Translations under genes and position numbers: made by a program
Shown here: piece by piece, positions 17,360 through 26,452 of the stretch
Layout: every line of letters starts with the position of its first letter
How positions within the stretch are numbered: the first letter of the stretch is position 1
The notes under the pieces: generated by a model
Seen by the model: the letters and a program-made list of their open reading frames with translations, nothing else
Told to the model about the DNA's origin: nothing
Database searches by the model: none
Assembly (NCBI RefSeq): GCF_033239625.1
Contig: NZ_BTCK01000022.1
Coordinates: 37,937 to 101,936 of the forward strand
DNA: 64,000 nt
From: Paenibacillus_T sp033239625
GTDB lineage: Bacteria; Bacillota; Bacilli; Paenibacillales; Paenibacillaceae
Reading direction: 5' to 3'

Positions 17360-17425
17360 TAACGGACTCTAAGGCTCTAACATCTGTATAGTGTTCATTA
17401 GCTAAAAGCTTTACGCAGTCCGTTA
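17360..17425. repeat. Inverted-repeat element with TAACGGACT ... AGTCCGTTA ends
   Basis: TAACGGACT at 17360-17368 and its exact complement AGTCCGTTA at 17417-17425 bracket 48 bases. The same nine-base ends recur at 54416 and 54540, bracketing a different interior. This suggests an interspersed intergenic repeat family rather than a local operator. Confidence 0.45.
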
Positions 17426-17457
17426 TCTTTCGAAATCGATTTAGGAGAGTGAGTTTC

Positions 17458-18387
17458 ATGCCGGAGATGAACAGTTTATATAACCCGGCCAGGCTGGAGG
17501 CGGATCACGCGCCGTTCATTACAGCCTATTATTATAAGCAGTGGGACGGATTTCGGATGTCGTTCCATTCCCATGATTCCGTCGAGATTATGTATGTCAT
17601 CTCTGGCGATTGCGTCGTCGAGACGGAGCGAGAGGTCATTGCGCTGCGCAAAGGCGATTTCGTCCTGTTGGACGCGGGAGTGAGACATCGGCTGCTCGTG
17701 GACAAAGGGCGGCCGTGCCGCATGCTGAACGCGGAGTTCGGCTTTATTGATGCAGGCGCAGGTCATCCGTCTGTCCGGGCGCTGACTGCCGACAGCCCGG
17801 CGCTGACGGCGCTGCTGGCGGCGGCGGATCCCGCGATCGTGCTGCGCGATCCGCATGATGTGTACCAGACGCTGCGCAGTCTCGTAACGGAGCTCGACAG
17901 CGGTCACGCGGAACGGAGCTGCATGGCGCAGCTGCTGCTCGGCCAGCTGCTCGTGCAGATTGCTCGGCTTGCGCAGCTGAAGCGCGGCGGCGCCGTGGCG
18001 CAGACGAGCCGCTACGTGCGCGAAGCGGCGGAGTATATTCGCCAGCATTACGACACCGATCTGCAGGTGAAGGAAGTGGCGGATGCGGTTCATCTGCATC
18101 CGACGTATTTGCAGCGCATTTTCAAAGCGGGCATGGGACGGTCGCTTGTCGACTACTTGACGGAGATCCGGATGGAGAAGGCGAAGATGCTGCTGGCGCG
18201 TACCGATATTCCGATTACGAGCATCGCGGATTATATCGGACTGAACAGCCGCCAATATTTCAGCATGCTGTTCCGCAAGATGACGGGGGTTACGCCGATC
18301 GAATATCGGAGAGGTGCGGAAGCCTCTTATTACCCGCCATCGGTGTTCGAGAACGGTCAGCGTGAGGCAGAGTCGGAGTCAGGTTAA
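17458..18387 (+). CDS. AraC family regulator with cupin sensor
   Basis: The 309-residue protein has an N-terminal cupin (SFHSHDSVEIMYVISGDCVVE and LRKGDFVLLDAGVRHRL) for sugar sensing and a C-terminal AraC HTH (VKEVADAVHLHPTYLQRIFKAGMG, then ITSIADYIGLNSRQYFSMLFRKMTGVTP). ATG 17458 follows AGGAGAG by eight bases; a GTG nine bases upstream overlaps that site. The GH4 glycosidase gene starts 133 bases downstream on the same strand, so this is its probable activator. Confidence 0.9.
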   Translation: MPEMNSLYNPARLEADHAPFITAYYYKQWDGFRMSFHSHDSVEIMYVISGDCVVETEREVIALRKGDFVLLDAGVRHRLLVDKGRPCRMLNAEFGFIDAGAGHPSVRALTADSPALTALLAAADPAIVLRDPHDVYQTLRSLVTELDSGHAERSCMAQLLLGQLLVQIARLAQLKRGGAVAQTSRYVREAAEYIRQHYDTDLQVKEVADAVHLHPTYLQRIFKAGMGRSLVDYLTEIRMEKAKMLLARTDIPITSIADYIGLNSRQYFSMLFRKMTGVTPIEYRRGAEASYYPPSVFENGQREAESESG

Positions 18388-18520
18388 GGGATGAAAAGCT
18401 GTAATAGTTGACATGCTTTCGCTGAAGTGGTCGTTATTTTGGATACGTTGTCATGGCCAGCCTGTTACAATGGGGACATAGGACGGACACGACTCCGTCC
18501 CGCAGAGGAGGCCGATTCAC

Positions 18521-20026
18521 TTGTCATTCAAAGTAACGTTCATCGGAGCTGGAAGTATCGGATTTACGCGTGGGCTGCTGAGAGATTTGCTCGCAGTACC
18601 AGAATTTCATAATATCGAAGTTGCATTTACGGACATTAACGAACACAATCTCGACATGGTGACGCAGCTGTGTCAGCGGGATATTGAAGCGAACGGATTG
18701 AACATTCAGATCCAGGCGACGACCAACCGCCGCGAAGCGCTGAAGGATGCGAAGTATGTGCTGACGGTCGTTCGGATCGGCGGTCTGGAAGCATTCGCGA
18801 CGGACGTCGATATTCCGCTGAAGTACGGCGTGGATCAATGCGTGGGCGATACGCTGTGCGCAGGCGGCATTATGTACGGTCAGCGCGGCATTGCAGAGAT
18901 GCTGAACATTTGCAAGGACATTCGCGAGGTTGCATCTCCCGATGTACTGCTGCTCAACTATGCGAATCCAATGGCGATGCTCACTTGGGCGTGCAACAAG
19001 TACGGCGGCGTTCGTACGATTGGTCTATGCCACGGTGTTCAAGGCGGCCATTGGCAGATCGCGACGGCGCTTGGTCTGGAGAAGAAGGACGTCGATATTA
19101 TTTGCGCAGGCATCAACCATCAGACGTGGTATGTGCAGGTGCAGCATAAAGGCGAGGACATGACCGGCAAGCTGCTGGAGGCGTTCGAAGCGCATCCGGA
19201 ATTCAGCAAGACGGAGAAGGTGCGCATCGATATGCTCCGCCGCTTCGGCTACTATTCGACGGAGTCGAACGGTCACTTGAGCGAATATGTGCCTTGGTAC
19301 CGGAAGCGTCCAGACGAAATCAAAGACTGGATCGATCTTGGCACGTGGATCAACGGCGAGACGGGCGGTTATCTGCGCGTGTGCACGGAGGGACGCAACT
19401 GGTTCGAGACGGACTTCCCGAACTGGATGCAGGAGGAACCGTTCAAGTATGAGGCGGACAAGCGCAGCGAGGAGCATGGCTCGTACATTATCGAGGGCTT
19501 GGAGACGGGACGCGTCTATCGCGGTCACTTCAACGTCGTCAACAATGGCGTCATCTCGAACCTTCCGGCGGATGCGATCATCGAAGCGCCAGGCTATGTC
19601 GACCGCAACGGCATCAACATGCCGCATGTCGGCGACCTGCCGCTTGGACCGGCTGCCGTCTGCAATGTGAGCATCAGCGTGCAGCGTCTGGCGGTTGAAG
19701 CGGCGGTGCGCGGCGACGATCAACTGCTGCGCCAAGCGATGATGATGGACCCGCTTGTAGGCGCGGTGTGCAATCCGAAGGAGATCTGGCAGATGGCGGA
19801 CGAGATGCTCGTCGCGCAAGAGAAATGGCTGCCGCAATACGGCGACGCGATCGCTGCCGCGAAGACGCGCCTTGCTGCGGGCAACCTCATCCCGACGAAG
19901 GACTATGCAGGTGCGGCGCGCCTGAAGGTGAAGACGGTCGACGAGATGATGGAGGACCGCGAAGCGGCTCGCCGCAACGCATCCGAAGCCGATAAGGCCA
20001 AGGAACGTCCGGCGGCAGCGCATTAA
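18521..20026 (+). CDS. GH4 family glycosidase (alpha-galactosidase/alpha-glucosidase type)
   Basis: The 501-residue enzyme belongs to glycoside hydrolase family 4, which uses NAD+ and a divalent metal in an oxidation-elimination mechanism in the cytoplasm. Visible are the dinucleotide-binding IGAGSIGFTRGLLRD at the N terminus, NYANPMAMLTWA, the metal-binding Cys in GLCHGVQGG, and His in CAGINHQTWY. Length and NYANPM fit the MelA/AglA-like branch. The start codon is TTG, ten bases after AGAGGAG. It likely acts on an imported disaccharide or glycoside; no transporter is adjacent. Confidence 0.88.
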   Translation: MSFKVTFIGAGSIGFTRGLLRDLLAVPEFHNIEVAFTDINEHNLDMVTQLCQRDIEANGLNIQIQATTNRREALKDAKYVLTVVRIGGLEAFATDVDIPLKYGVDQCVGDTLCAGGIMYGQRGIAEMLNICKDIREVASPDVLLLNYANPMAMLTWACNKYGGVRTIGLCHGVQGGHWQIATALGLEKKDVDIICAGINHQTWYVQVQHKGEDMTGKLLEAFEAHPEFSKTEKVRIDMLRRFGYYSTESNGHLSEYVPWYRKRPDEIKDWIDLGTWINGETGGYLRVCTEGRNWFETDFPNWMQEEPFKYEADKRSEEHGSYIIEGLETGRVYRGHFNVVNNGVISNLPADAIIEAPGYVDRNGINMPHVGDLPLGPAAVCNVSISVQRLAVEAAVRGDDQLLRQAMMMDPLVGAVCNPKEIWQMADEMLVAQEKWLPQYGDAIAAAKTRLAAGNLIPTKDYAGAARLKVKTVDEMMEDREAARRNASEADKAKERPAAAH

Positions 20027-20097
20027 GAATCAGCAAGTGACGCTGTTCCCTAATGTATAGATATAGGCACAAGGAACTGATGAATAGACAAGTACCA

Positions 20098-20143
20098 AAC
20101 GCCTGCAATGGTTACGCTCAGCGTGACCTTGCGGGCGTTTTTT
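20098..20143 (+). terminator. Terminator after GH4 gene
   Basis: AACGCCTGCAA-TGG-TTACGC and GCGTGACC-TTGCGGGCGTT pair around TCA, followed by TTTTT. Confidence 0.9.
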
Positions 20144-20282
20144 GTTGTTTATTTTGGAACGGTATAGGGCTGCTGAATGCCTTAGTTTAACCCTATTTAG
20201 ATCGTTGGTAGGATCGCTCGCATTTTAGCAAAACTTTAGATATAAATCGGGCAAAAGTACCGTATTTATGGATTTGTTCGCA

Positions 20283-20319
20283 TTGTCGGCTGATCAAGTT
20301 AGTGATACAATTCGTATCA
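20283..20319 (+). promoter_or_regulatory. Promoter and overlapping palindrome of the injection-system operon
   Basis: TTGTCG (20283-20288) and TACAAT (20306-20311) are spaced by exactly 17 bases, a good sigma-A promoter about 100 bases before the first gene. The -10 box lies inside the palindrome TGATACAATTCGTATCA (20303-20319). A bound protein would block RNA polymerase, so repression is likely. The same GATAC-N5-GTATC design is at 46406-46422. Confidence 0.55.
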
Positions 20320-20339
20320 AACATGATGTGAAAAGGGGG

Positions 20340-20398
20340 CGTATGACATACGGATTGTAGCGGATTATTTGGCCTTGTCGTATGGAAACGTCCATACG
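20340..20398 (+). promoter_or_regulatory. Two CGTATG/CATACG inverted repeats in the operon leader
   Basis: CGTATG-A-CATACG (20340-20352) and CGTATGG-N6-CCATACG (20379-20398) share half-sites. The second hairpin ends on the first G of the GGAG ribosome binding site of the ATPase gene. It could hide or expose that site in the mRNA, or both could bind a protein. Confidence 0.4.
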
Positions 20399-20409
20399 GA
20401 GACATAGAC

Positions 20410-22833
20410 ATGACACCAACGAATCAGTTGATTATTCCATATAAGGATCATCTCGATCATTTGCAGGCTGAGTTCGCCAGATTGGATGCGCTCATCCGGA
20501 TCGAGATGGAGCGGATGGCGATTCGAGAGGAAGCGCAGGACGAATTGACCCGGAACTATCCGGGATTGGCGCTGACGCGCGAGGAGATGCTGCGGCTGCT
20601 GGATGAAGGCGGCGGCCGCGAGCAGAGTCAGGCATCGCAGGCGCGTTCGCGTCTGTCGCAATGGGAGGAGCCGCTTCGCGCTCTGGAAGAGGAACTCGAG
20701 CAGCGATGCAAGGCGAGCGAGGAGCTTGGCATGCTGCTTCCCCTCCGCCGCATTGCGGTCAGCTTCCGCCTCACTCCGTATGAACGGGACTGCCTATTAG
20801 TCGCTATTGCCTTGCAGGTGGATATCAAATACGGGAAGCTGTTCGGGTTTCTGCAGGATGACGCGACGAACCAGCGGCCAACCGTATCGTTAACGATGCG
20901 CCTGGCAGGAGACGACGATGGGGATCCCCGTCGGCTGCTTCGCAGCTGGCTTCCAGGAGGCGCACTTCGGGAGCATCGACTCGTTACGCTGGGCAATCGG
21001 CCTATTGATGAACACGCGAGCGTGCTGGCAGCCGCCATCATCAAGCCGGATGAAGGGATAACCCAGTATGTGCTGCAGCCGGAGCTATTGGACGCGCGGC
21101 TTCGCCAATCGGTTTCACTGCTGGAGGCGGGTGAATCCGCTCTCATGCGCAGTGTAGGCAGCACCTCGTTCGACGGGGGGGAGGTGGACAATGCGGCACA
21201 AGGGCTTGCGGCTGTGCTTATAGGGAGAAAACAACAATGGGCGGAGCGTCGGCACAGCCTTGACTCGATTCGAACGGGGCAGCGAACGGACAAGTCTGTC
21301 TCATCCTCTCTGCCGTTCGAAGCGAAGGCGAATGAGCGAGTCGACGCGGTAGACGACTCGGGTTCAATTACGTTTCTCTTGCATGGGCCGGCGGGATCAG
21401 GCAGAGCGGAATTAGCGGCAGAAGCCTGTGCAAGGGCAGGCGTTACGATGCTGTTGGCGGATGTGAGCAGGATGGCGGAGGACTCGGCGGGGCTTGCATC
21501 GACGCTTCAACTGCTATGCCGTGAGGCGGCGCTTCGGCATGCGGTAATCGGGCTTCAGCACGCAGATCTGCTGAATGCACGAGAGGAGCCGGGGGTGTTC
21601 TGGCGGATTGTACACGGTTATCAAGCAAGCGCGGCAGGCACTGTGCTGCTAATGAGCGAGGAACATTTGGTTCCTGCACCATCTGCCTCCTATAACATCC
21701 CGATCGTAGAAATCAGCTTTCAGCTTCCTTCCGTCCGCGAGCGTGCAGCGCTATGGCAGCTGTATGCTCGGCAATGGAGGGGCACGCTGGATCAATCCGT
21801 GAACTGGCTTGCCATTGCCGAGCAGTACAAATTGACGGAGGGCTCGATTCGCGAAGCGTGGAAGCTGGCGAACGCATTGGCGGAGTGGCGTACTGCGCGT
21901 ACAGCCAGCTCGAACGAGGCGGCTGCAGATCGTCCGCTTGTCCTTGAACCGACCCTGACAGCGGATGATATCCGAGAAGCATGCAGACGGCAGAAGCAGC
22001 ATCGGCTTGGCGACATTGCGACGCGAATCGTCCCGCAGTGCCGGGTGGAGCAGCTCGTGCTGCCGCCGGATCAGCTGAGGCGCATTCGTCAAATCATCAG
22101 CCAGCTGCATAACCGCCACCAAGTGCTGACGGAGTGGAATTTTCACGGGAAGCTGTCGCGGGGCAAAGGGACGAATGTGCTGTTCGCCGGTCCGCCGGGA
22201 ACGGGCAAAACCATGGCGGCGGAGGCGATCGCAGGCGAGCTCGGGCTGGATCTGTACCGGATCGACCTGTCCCAGATCATAAGCAAGTACATCGGCGAGA
22301 CGGAGAAGAACTTGCGCCGCCTGTTCAGCGAGGCCGAGCACAGCAATGCGGTTCTGTTGTTCGATGAGGCGGACGCCTTGTTCGGCAAGCGCTCGGAAGT
22401 GAAGGATTCCCATGATCGCCATGCCAACACCGAGATTGCTTATTTGCTGCAGAAGATGGAGGAATACGAGGGCATGTCCATTCTCGCGACCAACCTTCAG
22501 CACAACATGGATGAAGCGTTCGCGCGGCGGATGGCATTCCGCATCGAGTTTCAAATTCCCGACGAGGAGCATCGCTATCGGCTGTGGCAGTCGATGTTTC
22601 CGCCGGAATCGCCGCGCGCCGCCGATATCGACTTTCCGTATTTGGCCCGCCATCTGCGCTTGTCGGGCGGCAGCATCAAGAACGCCGTGCTGACGGCTGC
22701 GTATTTGGCTGCGGGGGAGGGAACTGCCATCGGCATGCGCCATATGATCGCGGCTGTGAAGCAGGAGTTCGATAAGCTTGGCAAGCTGTGCCTGCGGGAG
22801 GATTTTGGCCCGTATTATGACTGGATTACTTAA
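20410..22833 (+). CDS. AAA+ ATPase of the contractile injection system (Afp15-like)
   Basis: The 807-residue protein has an N-terminal winged-helix-like region and two AAA+ modules. The first has a degenerate Walker A (GPAGSGRA at about 327, Arg in place of Lys) and is probably inactive. The second is intact: GPPGTGKT at about 595-602, LLFDEAD at about 648-654, ATNLQHNMDEAFARRM with sensor and arginine finger. This two-module architecture is typical of the ATPase found in extracellular contractile injection systems (Afp15 and relatives), which is thought to assist assembly; tailed phages lack it. It is the first gene of a same-strand run that continues to 46346. ATG follows GGAG by eight bases. 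Confidence 0.88.
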   Translation: MTPTNQLIIPYKDHLDHLQAEFARLDALIRIEMERMAIREEAQDELTRNYPGLALTREEMLRLLDEGGGREQSQASQARSRLSQWEEPLRALEEELEQRCKASEELGMLLPLRRIAVSFRLTPYERDCLLVAIALQVDIKYGKLFGFLQDDATNQRPTVSLTMRLAGDDDGDPRRLLRSWLPGGALREHRLVTLGNRPIDEHASVLAAAIIKPDEGITQYVLQPELLDARLRQSVSLLEAGESALMRSVGSTSFDGGEVDNAAQGLAAVLIGRKQQWAERRHSLDSIRTGQRTDKSVSSSLPFEAKANERVDAVDDSGSITFLLHGPAGSGRAELAAEACARAGVTMLLADVSRMAEDSAGLASTLQLLCREAALRHAVIGLQHADLLNAREEPGVFWRIVHGYQASAAGTVLLMSEEHLVPAPSASYNIPIVEISFQLPSVRERAALWQLYARQWRGTLDQSVNWLAIAEQYKLTEGSIREAWKLANALAEWRTARTASSNEAAADRPLVLEPTLTADDIREACRRQKQHRLGDIATRIVPQCRVEQLVLPPDQLRRIRQIISQLHNRHQVLTEWNFHGKLSRGKGTNVLFAGPPGTGKTMAAEAIAGELGLDLYRIDLSQIISKYIGETEKNLRRLFSEAEHSNAVLLFDEADALFGKRSEVKDSHDRHANTEIAYLLQKMEEYEGMSILATNLQHNMDEAFARRMAFRIEFQIPDEEHRYRLWQSMFPPESPRAADIDFPYLARHLRLSGGSIKNAVLTAAYLAAGEGTAIGMRHMIAAVKQEFDKLGKLCLREDFGPYYDWIT

Positions 22834-22847
22834 GGGAGGGCTGCGCA

Positions 22848-23432
22848 TTGGCAGCGGATACTGCTATCGCCGATGTTGGCGATTCCCTTCTTCGGCTGCT
22901 GCGGGAAGGCATGAGCGACTTGGTTGCACCTAACTCCATCGTCTTGCTGTCGCCTGCAGACGTCGAAGGACAGAACGTCAGCCTGACGCTGTTTCTGTAC
23001 TACATTGCGGAAAACCCGCATTTGAAAAACCAGTCTTCCCCCTATGCGGATGATCGGGGCAAGCCTCCGCTAGCGCTCGATTTGTACTATATGCTGACCG
23101 CCTACACCTCCGTGCAGGACATTACGCAGAAGACGCTCGAGGAGCAGCGCGTCCTCGGACGCGCCATGCGGCTGCTGCATGACAACAGTCTGCTGTACGG
23201 CTCGCGGCTGCAAGGTTCGCTGCGCGGCAGCGACGAAGTGCTGCATGTGTCGCTTAACCCGCTCGCGCTGACGGAGCTGACTTCGATCTGGCACGCGATT
23301 CCGAAGCAGCACTACAGGCCTTCGATCGGCTATGTCGTCTCGCCTGTGCTGCTTCGTTCCGATCCGGACGCGAGCGCCGTTCCTGTACGCAGCCGGAAGC
23401 TTACCTTTGGCGAGAGCGGGGTGGAGCTATGA
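22848..23432 (+). CDS. DUF4255 (Pvc16/Afp16-like) tail cap protein
   Basis: The 194-residue protein matches the DUF4255 family: short N-terminal helix, then VSLTLFLYYIAENPHLKN, LALDLYYMLTAY and LNPLALTELTSIWHAIP. Afp16/Pvc16 homologues terminate tube and sheath polymerisation at the tip distal to the baseplate. The start codon is TTG (TTGGCAGCGGAT) after GGGAGGG. It lies 14 bases after the ATPase and overlaps the next gene by four bases, as expected for coupled operon genes. Confidence 0.88.
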   Translation: MAADTAIADVGDSLLRLLREGMSDLVAPNSIVLLSPADVEGQNVSLTLFLYYIAENPHLKNQSSPYADDRGKPPLALDLYYMLTAYTSVQDITQKTLEEQRVLGRAMRLLHDNSLLYGSRLQGSLRGSDEVLHVSLNPLALTELTSIWHAIPKQHYRPSIGYVVSPVLLRSDPDASAVPVRSRKLTFGESGVEL

Positions 23433-24274
23433 GCGACCCTTCGATGAAAGGGATACCAGAATCCTTCGTATCGCGCGTTGCGGCCGCCATTCGCCCCGTC
23501 GACGGTTTGTCCCCGGGAGGGGTGCCGATCGGAAGCTTGACGGTAACGCTCAGCGGAGTGGAACGACCGCCGATTCGCAATCGCGGAGGCTGGTATGTGT
23601 TCCCTGATCTGCCGGACGGGACTTATACGCTTCATATTCAGTCGGGGCTCTATCGAGATGTGCAGCAGCAAGTGAACGTTGCTGGTCTGGAGCCAGTCGC
23701 GCTGGACGTAAAGCTTCAGCCTGCGTGCTCCTATCCGTTTCCCGGCCATGCGACGCTCCTTCGCGGCCTTGTCCAGCTGCCTGCGCAGAAGCCGGCAGTC
23801 GGAGCCTTCGTCGAAGCGGAGGTGCTGCAGCCGGAGAGTGCTTATACGGCATCGCTTGGCGAGCCGGCAGGAGCGGGCGATACCGTCTTGAAGCTCGGCG
23901 GGTTGTCAGCAGGCAGCATTCCGCCGGGCAGCGTCTTGCTGCTCAAGGATTCGAACGCCGGCCGGCTGGAGTATGTTCGACTGGCGTCAGTCCTGCCAGC
24001 TGATCCGGCTAAGGATGGCTACAACCTCACGGAGCCCGTTCGATATCCCCATATCGCGGGGACGCCTGCTTATGCCGCCAAGCCCGTGAATACGATCACC
24101 GCATCCGCGGATGGCAGAGGCGAGTTTGTGCTTGCCCTTGGCAGTCTGTCACTGCCCAAAGCGTTCGTTGCGATGAGCTTTGCACTTGACGGCTTCCAGC
24201 ATATCCACAGGGATATTCAGTGCGAGGAAGGCCGAACGACATCGCTCGGCGTTCTGACACTGTTGTCTATATAG
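23429..24274 (+). CDS. Carboxypeptidase-regulatory-like domain protein of the injection system
   Basis: The 281-residue protein has two beta-sandwich-like parts. The first (about 30-95) contains GSLTVTLSGVERPPIRNRGGW and DLPDGTYTLHIQSG. The second (about 210-280) contains SADGRGEFVLALGSLSLPK. Both resemble the CarboxypepD_reg/transthyretin-like fold; the central part (DTVLKLGGLSAGSIPPGSVLLL) is unfamiliar. No catalytic residues are seen. Its position between the cap and sheath genes suggests a structural accessory role, for example cap decoration or sheath assembly. Function is not known to me. Confidence 0.7.
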   Translation: MSDPSMKGIPESFVSRVAAAIRPVDGLSPGGVPIGSLTVTLSGVERPPIRNRGGWYVFPDLPDGTYTLHIQSGLYRDVQQQVNVAGLEPVALDVKLQPACSYPFPGHATLLRGLVQLPAQKPAVGAFVEAEVLQPESAYTASLGEPAGAGDTVLKLGGLSAGSIPPGSVLLLKDSNAGRLEYVRLASVLPADPAKDGYNLTEPVRYPHIAGTPAYAAKPVNTITASADGRGEFVLALGSLSLPKAFVAMSFALDGFQHIHRDIQCEEGRTTSLGVLTLLSI

Positions 24275-24310
24275 CAATCGTTATTTTATTCATTCAAGGA
24301 GGAAATGACC

Positions 24311-25849
24311 ATGCCGGAATATTTGTCCCCAGGCGTATATGTGGAAGAAATCGAGATCGGCAGCAAACCCGTAGAGGGCGTATCGACCAGCACGGCGGGA
24401 TTTCTAGGCGCAGCAGAGCGAGGACCGACTAAGCCGCAATTCGTCACGAGCTGGCTCGAGTTTCAGCGCAAGTTCGGCAGTTACACGGACGCATCGTATT
24501 TGCCTTACGCGGTGCAGGGCTTCTTCGATAACGGCGGTCAACGCGCGTACATTGCGAGAGTCGTAAGCAAGGATGCTGTCACCGCGCAAAAGACGCTCAC
24601 GAGCGATGAAGATGACGCACTGCAAGTATCCGCAATTGGCGAAGGCGATTGGGGCAACAGGATCGCCGTCAAAGTAGCGGCAGGATCGTCAGGTGCGGGG
24701 ACGTTCAAAATCTCGGTCTTCTATTGGAAGAAGCTGCCGAAGACGCTGTACGACCCGGAAGCCGATTCGAAGACGCTGCCTCGTCCGTCTGCCGTAGAGC
24801 AGTATGACAACGTTACGATCGATCCGGATTCCTCGGATTATTACGAGAAGAAAGTCAATCTCAGCTCCAACCTTATTCGTCTTGGAGCCGCTCCAATCAA
24901 GCCGGTGCTGCTGCCGGATGCGAGCGCGATCGCTTACCTGACGGGCGGCGACGATTTCGGAGGCACGGAAACGAAGCTTGTGTTGGCTGACTTCATCCGC
25001 AGCGATACGGATCAGCCTGGCCAGCGCAAAGGGTTGACGGCGCTCGATGGAATCGATGATATCTCCCTGCTCTACTCGCCGAACGCATTGGCTGTCAACG
25101 GGCTTGCACAGGCGCTGATCTCGCATAGCGAGCAGTTGAAGGATCGGTTCGTCGTGCTCGACTCCGAGTCTCAGAAGAAAGTCGATGAGCTGAAGCCGCG
25201 CGATGATATCGAAGATACGAAGTATGCTGCTTTCTATTACCCATGGGTGAAAGTTATTAATCCAGATACTGGCATGCAGCAGACAATCCCGCCGGGCGGA
25301 CACGTTCTTGGTCTATATGCACGGACGGACGTCGAACGCGGCGTACATAAGGCGCCGGCTAACGATACGCTCCGCGGCGTCGTCGATCTGGAGTTCCAGA
25401 TTACGAAGGGCGAGCAGGATATTCTCAATCCCAAAGGCGTCAACGTCATTCGAGCATTCCCGGGCCGCGGCATCCGCGTCTGGGGCGCCAGAACGCTGTC
25501 GAGCGATCCGCTCTGGAAATACGTGAACGTTCGCCGTCTGTTCATTTTCCTCGAGGAGTCGATCTACAATGGCACGCAGTGGGTCGTATTCGAGCCGAAC
25601 GACGATAAGCTGTGGGCACGCGTAAGACGTACGGTCAACGAGTTCCTGACGCGCATCTGGCGCGACGGAGCGCTCGTAGGCTCCAAGGCAGAGGAAGCCT
25701 TCTTCGTGAAGGTGGATCGTTCCACGATGACGCAGGACGATATCAACAACGGCAGGCTGATCGTGCTGATCGGCGTGGCTCCGGTACGTCCGGCCGAGTT
25801 CGTCATCTTCCGCATCGCGCAGCTGTCCGGCAGCGCCGACGCGCAATAA
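24311..25849 (+). CDS. Contractile tail sheath protein
   Basis: The 512-residue protein begins PEYLSPGVYVEEIE, the classic N terminus of contractile tail sheath proteins, and ends with the conserved core (PKGVNVIRAFPGRGIRVWGARTL, YVNVRRLFIFLEESI, VGSKAEEAFFVKVDRSTMTQDDINNGRLIVLIGVAPVRPAEFVIFRI). It would form the outer spring-like tube that shortens on firing. ATG 24311 is preferred to 24305 because it gives the canonical start and better spacing to GGAGGA. Only one sheath gene is present, whereas Afp/PVC clusters carry three. Confidence 0.96.
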   Translation: MPEYLSPGVYVEEIEIGSKPVEGVSTSTAGFLGAAERGPTKPQFVTSWLEFQRKFGSYTDASYLPYAVQGFFDNGGQRAYIARVVSKDAVTAQKTLTSDEDDALQVSAIGEGDWGNRIAVKVAAGSSGAGTFKISVFYWKKLPKTLYDPEADSKTLPRPSAVEQYDNVTIDPDSSDYYEKKVNLSSNLIRLGAAPIKPVLLPDASAIAYLTGGDDFGGTETKLVLADFIRSDTDQPGQRKGLTALDGIDDISLLYSPNALAVNGLAQALISHSEQLKDRFVVLDSESQKKVDELKPRDDIEDTKYAAFYYPWVKVINPDTGMQQTIPPGGHVLGLYARTDVERGVHKAPANDTLRGVVDLEFQITKGEQDILNPKGVNVIRAFPGRGIRVWGARTLSSDPLWKYVNVRRLFIFLEESIYNGTQWVVFEPNDDKLWARVRRTVNEFLTRIWRDGALVGSKAEEAFFVKVDRSTMTQDDINNGRLIVLIGVAPVRPAEFVIFRIAQLSGSADAQ

Positions 25850-25887
25850 TACGGCTTTATTAATTACTCATTAGGGGGAAGCAAGCG

Positions 25888-26325
25888 ATGGCAACGGGTC
25901 AAAGAAAGGATCCTTACCGCAATTTCCGGTTCCGGGTTGAAATCGACGGCTTGCAGCAGGCAGGCTTTACGGACGTGTCCGGGTTCGATTCCACAGTCGA
26001 TGTCGTCGAATACCGCGAAGGCAACGAGACGACAACGACGCGCAAGCTAAGCGGCTTGACCAAGTACGGCAATATCAGCCTGAAGTGGGGCATTACCGAT
26101 TCAACGGAAATTTATAACTGGTTCAGCGAAGTGACGAAGGGCAATGTTCAGCGCAAAAATATTTCGATCGTGCTCGTCGACGAGACGGGCGGCGATAAGT
26201 CGCGTTGGAACTTCATCAATGCATGGCCTTCGAAATACGATGCTCCCGATTTCAGCGCGAAGAGCAGCGAAGTCGGCATCGAGTCGCTCGATATCGTCCA
26301 TGAGGGTATGATCCGCGAGAGCTAA
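25888..26325 (+). CDS. Inner tube protein 1 (gp19/Hcp-like)
   Basis: The 145-residue protein belongs to the T4-like tail tube family (phage_T4_gp19): DPYRNFRFRVEIDGLQQAGFTDVSGFDSTVDVVEYREGN, KYGNISLKWGITDS and RWNFINAWPSKYDAPDFSAKSSEVGIESLDIVHEG. Subunits stack as hexamers to make the rigid inner tube that carries cargo. The ribosome binding site TAGGGGGAAG is at 25871-25880. A strong hairpin follows, which may keep sheath and tube message in excess over baseplate message. Confidence 0.95.
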   Translation: MATGQRKDPYRNFRFRVEIDGLQQAGFTDVSGFDSTVDVVEYREGNETTTTRKLSGLTKYGNISLKWGITDSTEIYNWFSEVTKGNVQRKNISIVLVDETGGDKSRWNFINAWPSKYDAPDFSAKSSEVGIESLDIVHEGMIRES

Positions 26326-26372
26326 TCGGCAGCTCGGATGGAATGAACCGGACCGGACGCCTGCTTTTCCTT

Positions 26373-26407
26373 CGCGCCGCAGCGGTTAAGTTTTCAACTG
26401 CGGCGCG
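26373..26407 (+). other. Strong intercistronic hairpin after the tube gene
   Basis: CGCGCCGCAG (26373-26382) and CTGCGGCGCG (26398-26407) are perfect 10-bp complements around a 15-base loop with no T-run after it. It lies in the only sizeable gap (127 bases) within the structural operon. It probably sets mRNA stability or partial termination between high-copy sheath/tube and low-copy baseplate genes. Confidence 0.6.
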
Positions 26408-26452
26408 GAGCGAGCCGGTGCATGGAACGGAACGAAACAACAAGGAGATGGG

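Noticed and set aside
19025..20023. Long minus-strand frame opposite the GH4 gene
   Set aside because: It is a shadow of the GH4 gene with Arg/His/Ala-rich non-protein-like content.
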